A DNA stretch of 8,451 nucleotides from assembly GCA_017615515.1 (NCBI GenBank), contig JAFZZX010000188.1, positions 1-8,451 on the forward strand. Direction: 5' to 3'. Source of the stretch: Clostridia bacterium (GTDB taxonomy: Bacteria > Bacillota > Clostridia > Christensenellales > CAG-1252). The first letter of the stretch is position 1. Each line of letters starts with the position of its first letter. A model generated the notes under the pieces. The model ran no database searches. It was given only the letters and a program-made list of their open reading frames with translations, and had not been told where the DNA came from. Made by a program: the position numbers and the translations under genes. Shown one piece after another: positions 7,901 to 8,451 of this stretch.

Positions 7901-8431
7901 TATCTCATTACACGAACCGACAATTCGCAAGAGCAGATCGGTCACATCCTTTCCGGTGAAGAGGGCACGGCAGTCACGATCTTCAGTTCGATTTATCAAG
8001 AGTTGGCAGACTTCCTCGATATGATCACCGACCTTGGGGAGATCTTCCTGTACGTCGGTCTCGGCGTCGGCGTGCTGGCGGCGTTCTTCCTGCTCAATTT
8101 CATCTCGGTCTCGATCGCGTCCAAGCGCAAGGACATCGGTATCCTGCGCGCGGTCGGCGCCAGGGGATCGGACGTCTTCAAGATCTTCTACGCCGAGGCG
8201 TTTATCATCGCCCTCATCTGTTTCATCCTCGCGTCGGTCGGATCTTACGTATTGTGCTTCTTCCTGAATCGCACGATTTCGGAGAAGATCAATATCAGCC
8301 TCCTGAACTTCGGTCCGATCAATATCGCGCTGATCTTCGGCATCTCGGTCTTCGTGTCCGTGATCGCGACCTTCCTGCCCGTCTACTTCGCCGCGCGCAA
8401 GTCGCCCGTCGACTCGATCCGCGCCCTGTAA
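4949..8431 (+). CDS. ABC transporter: LolD/MacB-type ATPase fused to FtsX-family permease with giant extracellular domain
   Basis: A single-chain transporter of the MacB/type VII class, expected to act as a dimer at the cell membrane; such proteins expel peptides or toxins, or transmit force to outside proteins. The ATPase (about 1-220) has Walker A GRSGSGKS (39-46), Q-loop Q91, signature LSGGQ (141-145), Walker B IIMADE (161-166), D-loop ALD (170-172) and H-loop H197. A charged linker (about 225-344) leads to membrane helix 1 (349-371). An extracellular domain of about 660 residues (372-1030) follows, then helices 2-4 (about 1031-1054, 1083-1106, 1124-1148) with the FtsX blocks SKRKDIGILRAVGA and YFAARKSPVDSIRAL. 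MacB's outer domain is only a few hundred residues, so this one is unusually large; residues about 518-562 look like the end of a MacB-type core, with extra sequence after it. Tandem stops TAA TAG end the gene. Substrate unknown; family call firm. Confidence 0.92.
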   Translation: MLEVKNLTKVYSTKGGVTVRALDDVSVVFPEKGMVFLLGRSGSGKSTLLNVAGGLDKPDGGEVIVKGKSSKDFSGSDFDSYRNTFIGFVFQEYNILNEFTIEQNIALALQLQSKPNDRAAVAALLEQVDLAGYAKRKPNTLSGGQKQRVAIARALIKEPEIIMADEPTGALDSATGKQVLDTLKKLSEQKLVIVVSHDREFAEQYGDRIIELKDGKIISDVTKVYNAPKDITGEEAGKEELPNVAMISEDTIAIRKGEELTDDDIKKIATLLRKKGGEAIITADERDLPGVKRACKINENGDKESFKDTVPPKAKEYDGSKTKFIKSKLPMGHAIKMGASGLKSKPIRLIFTIILAVAAFVLFGVVSTFMLYDPNYSVSVAMREADYPAATIGKSYTMTVKTYRVDNNGNREFDYDWDNEITTRFGASEVATRSKNGLDYAGVYNFTDNNYQNYETAELTVRLEDGFVTPTIPVTAQDFYYSETMRTIGFSDCGAAYLERNNMKLLAGKYPTSATEVALPAHLAEPFLLQENGTLMDYDTLLGKKIKISFNALKGDIFTISGIYNVGAIPEKYTALKGGNDVSGARINDKEKEILKASFADYLHNSYNLIVFVTSEFYEGYKDNIQHNSGYATYVQSEQYKSIYISDYVVDWDIGENNMQVYTDDTLKIYGNDILKFYDNSGQPVTYSASSNSIYLSKQRYDAFIQNKEDQAKQPRREVINNYYYCNWMGDRFIPERDEEYNALNLNEKSGTDAEYEGKLALAKKWYPTFVYRKYLLRAAQNLVTSGDETYKTGEFYKAYQAIEEYVSYSKEDAAAPTAEMWASLQSVVDGLPDNQRYGYLLETLSNDFSFYDIFEDTWSVIDGLRSGTLSAEKIAEAKSKINTYLTGKGLGAFDSAKPFALSDTLFDIEIEKVDPSSFVFYYKGKNDGGSLALLGYFEGGNSSEYFLSSAFMNANAVYEPYKGERQIQVAESDYTVPDDAKYNYLITRTDNSQEQIGHILSGEEGTAVTIFSSIYQELADFLDMITDLGEIFLYVGLGVGVLAAFFLLNFISVSIASKRKDIGILRAVGARGSDVFKIFYAEAFIIALICFILASVGSYVLCFFLNRTISEKINISLLNFGPINIALIFGISVFVSVIATFLPVYFAARKSPVDSIRAL

Positions 8432-8451
8432 TAGGCAAGGCTGCTCCAAAG

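Noticed and set aside
7541..8449. Antisense open frame running to the right edge of the window
   Set aside because: Opposite the conserved C-terminal FtsX helices; composition is Asp/Arg/Glu shadow sequence.

Overview
The window suggests a Gram-positive-type bacterium of the Bacillota/Clostridia, probably an uncultured gut lineage. This is an inference from a SipW/ER-type signal peptidase I, a one-chain ABC/FtsX exporter, a strong AGGAGG ribosome binding site, a TTGATA-N17-TATAAT promoter and moderate-to-high GC. Nothing here fixes a genus. All four genes lie on the + strand and coding density is high. No RNA gene, CRISPR array, insertion sequence or gene-free stretch over 300 bases was seen.

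Region A (1-4856) looks like the 3' part of an operon of three closely spaced genes ending at a clear intrinsic terminator. The first encodes a membrane-anchored AAA+ ATPase of the McrB type; its frame is open at the left window edge. The second encodes an 878-residue protein. Its N-terminal third resembles the DUF2357 domain of McrC-like partners, but where a nuclease would be expected it has a long charged coiled coil, an acidic Glu/Pro segment, a second charged helix and a polylysine tail. The third encodes a SipW-like (Ser-His-Asp) signal peptidase I with two membrane segments and a long charged cytoplasmic tail. An McrB-like motor next to a DUF2357 protein recalls type IV (McrBC) restriction. 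The membrane anchor and the lack of a visible nuclease make ordinary modified-DNA restriction doubtful, so this pair is the best candidate for an undescribed system.

Region B (4823-4948) is a compact intergenic region with a terminator, a perfect 10-bp tandem duplication, a near-consensus promoter and a strong Shine-Dalgarno sequence.

Region C (4949-8431) is a single gene for an ABC ATPase fused to an FtsX/MacB-type permease with an unusually large extracellular domain of about 660 residues. The DNA for that domain is locally much more AT-rich than the DNA on either side. This suggests the outward-facing part evolves, or was acquired, separately from the conserved motor and membrane core. 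Its own promoter indicates separate transcription from region A.
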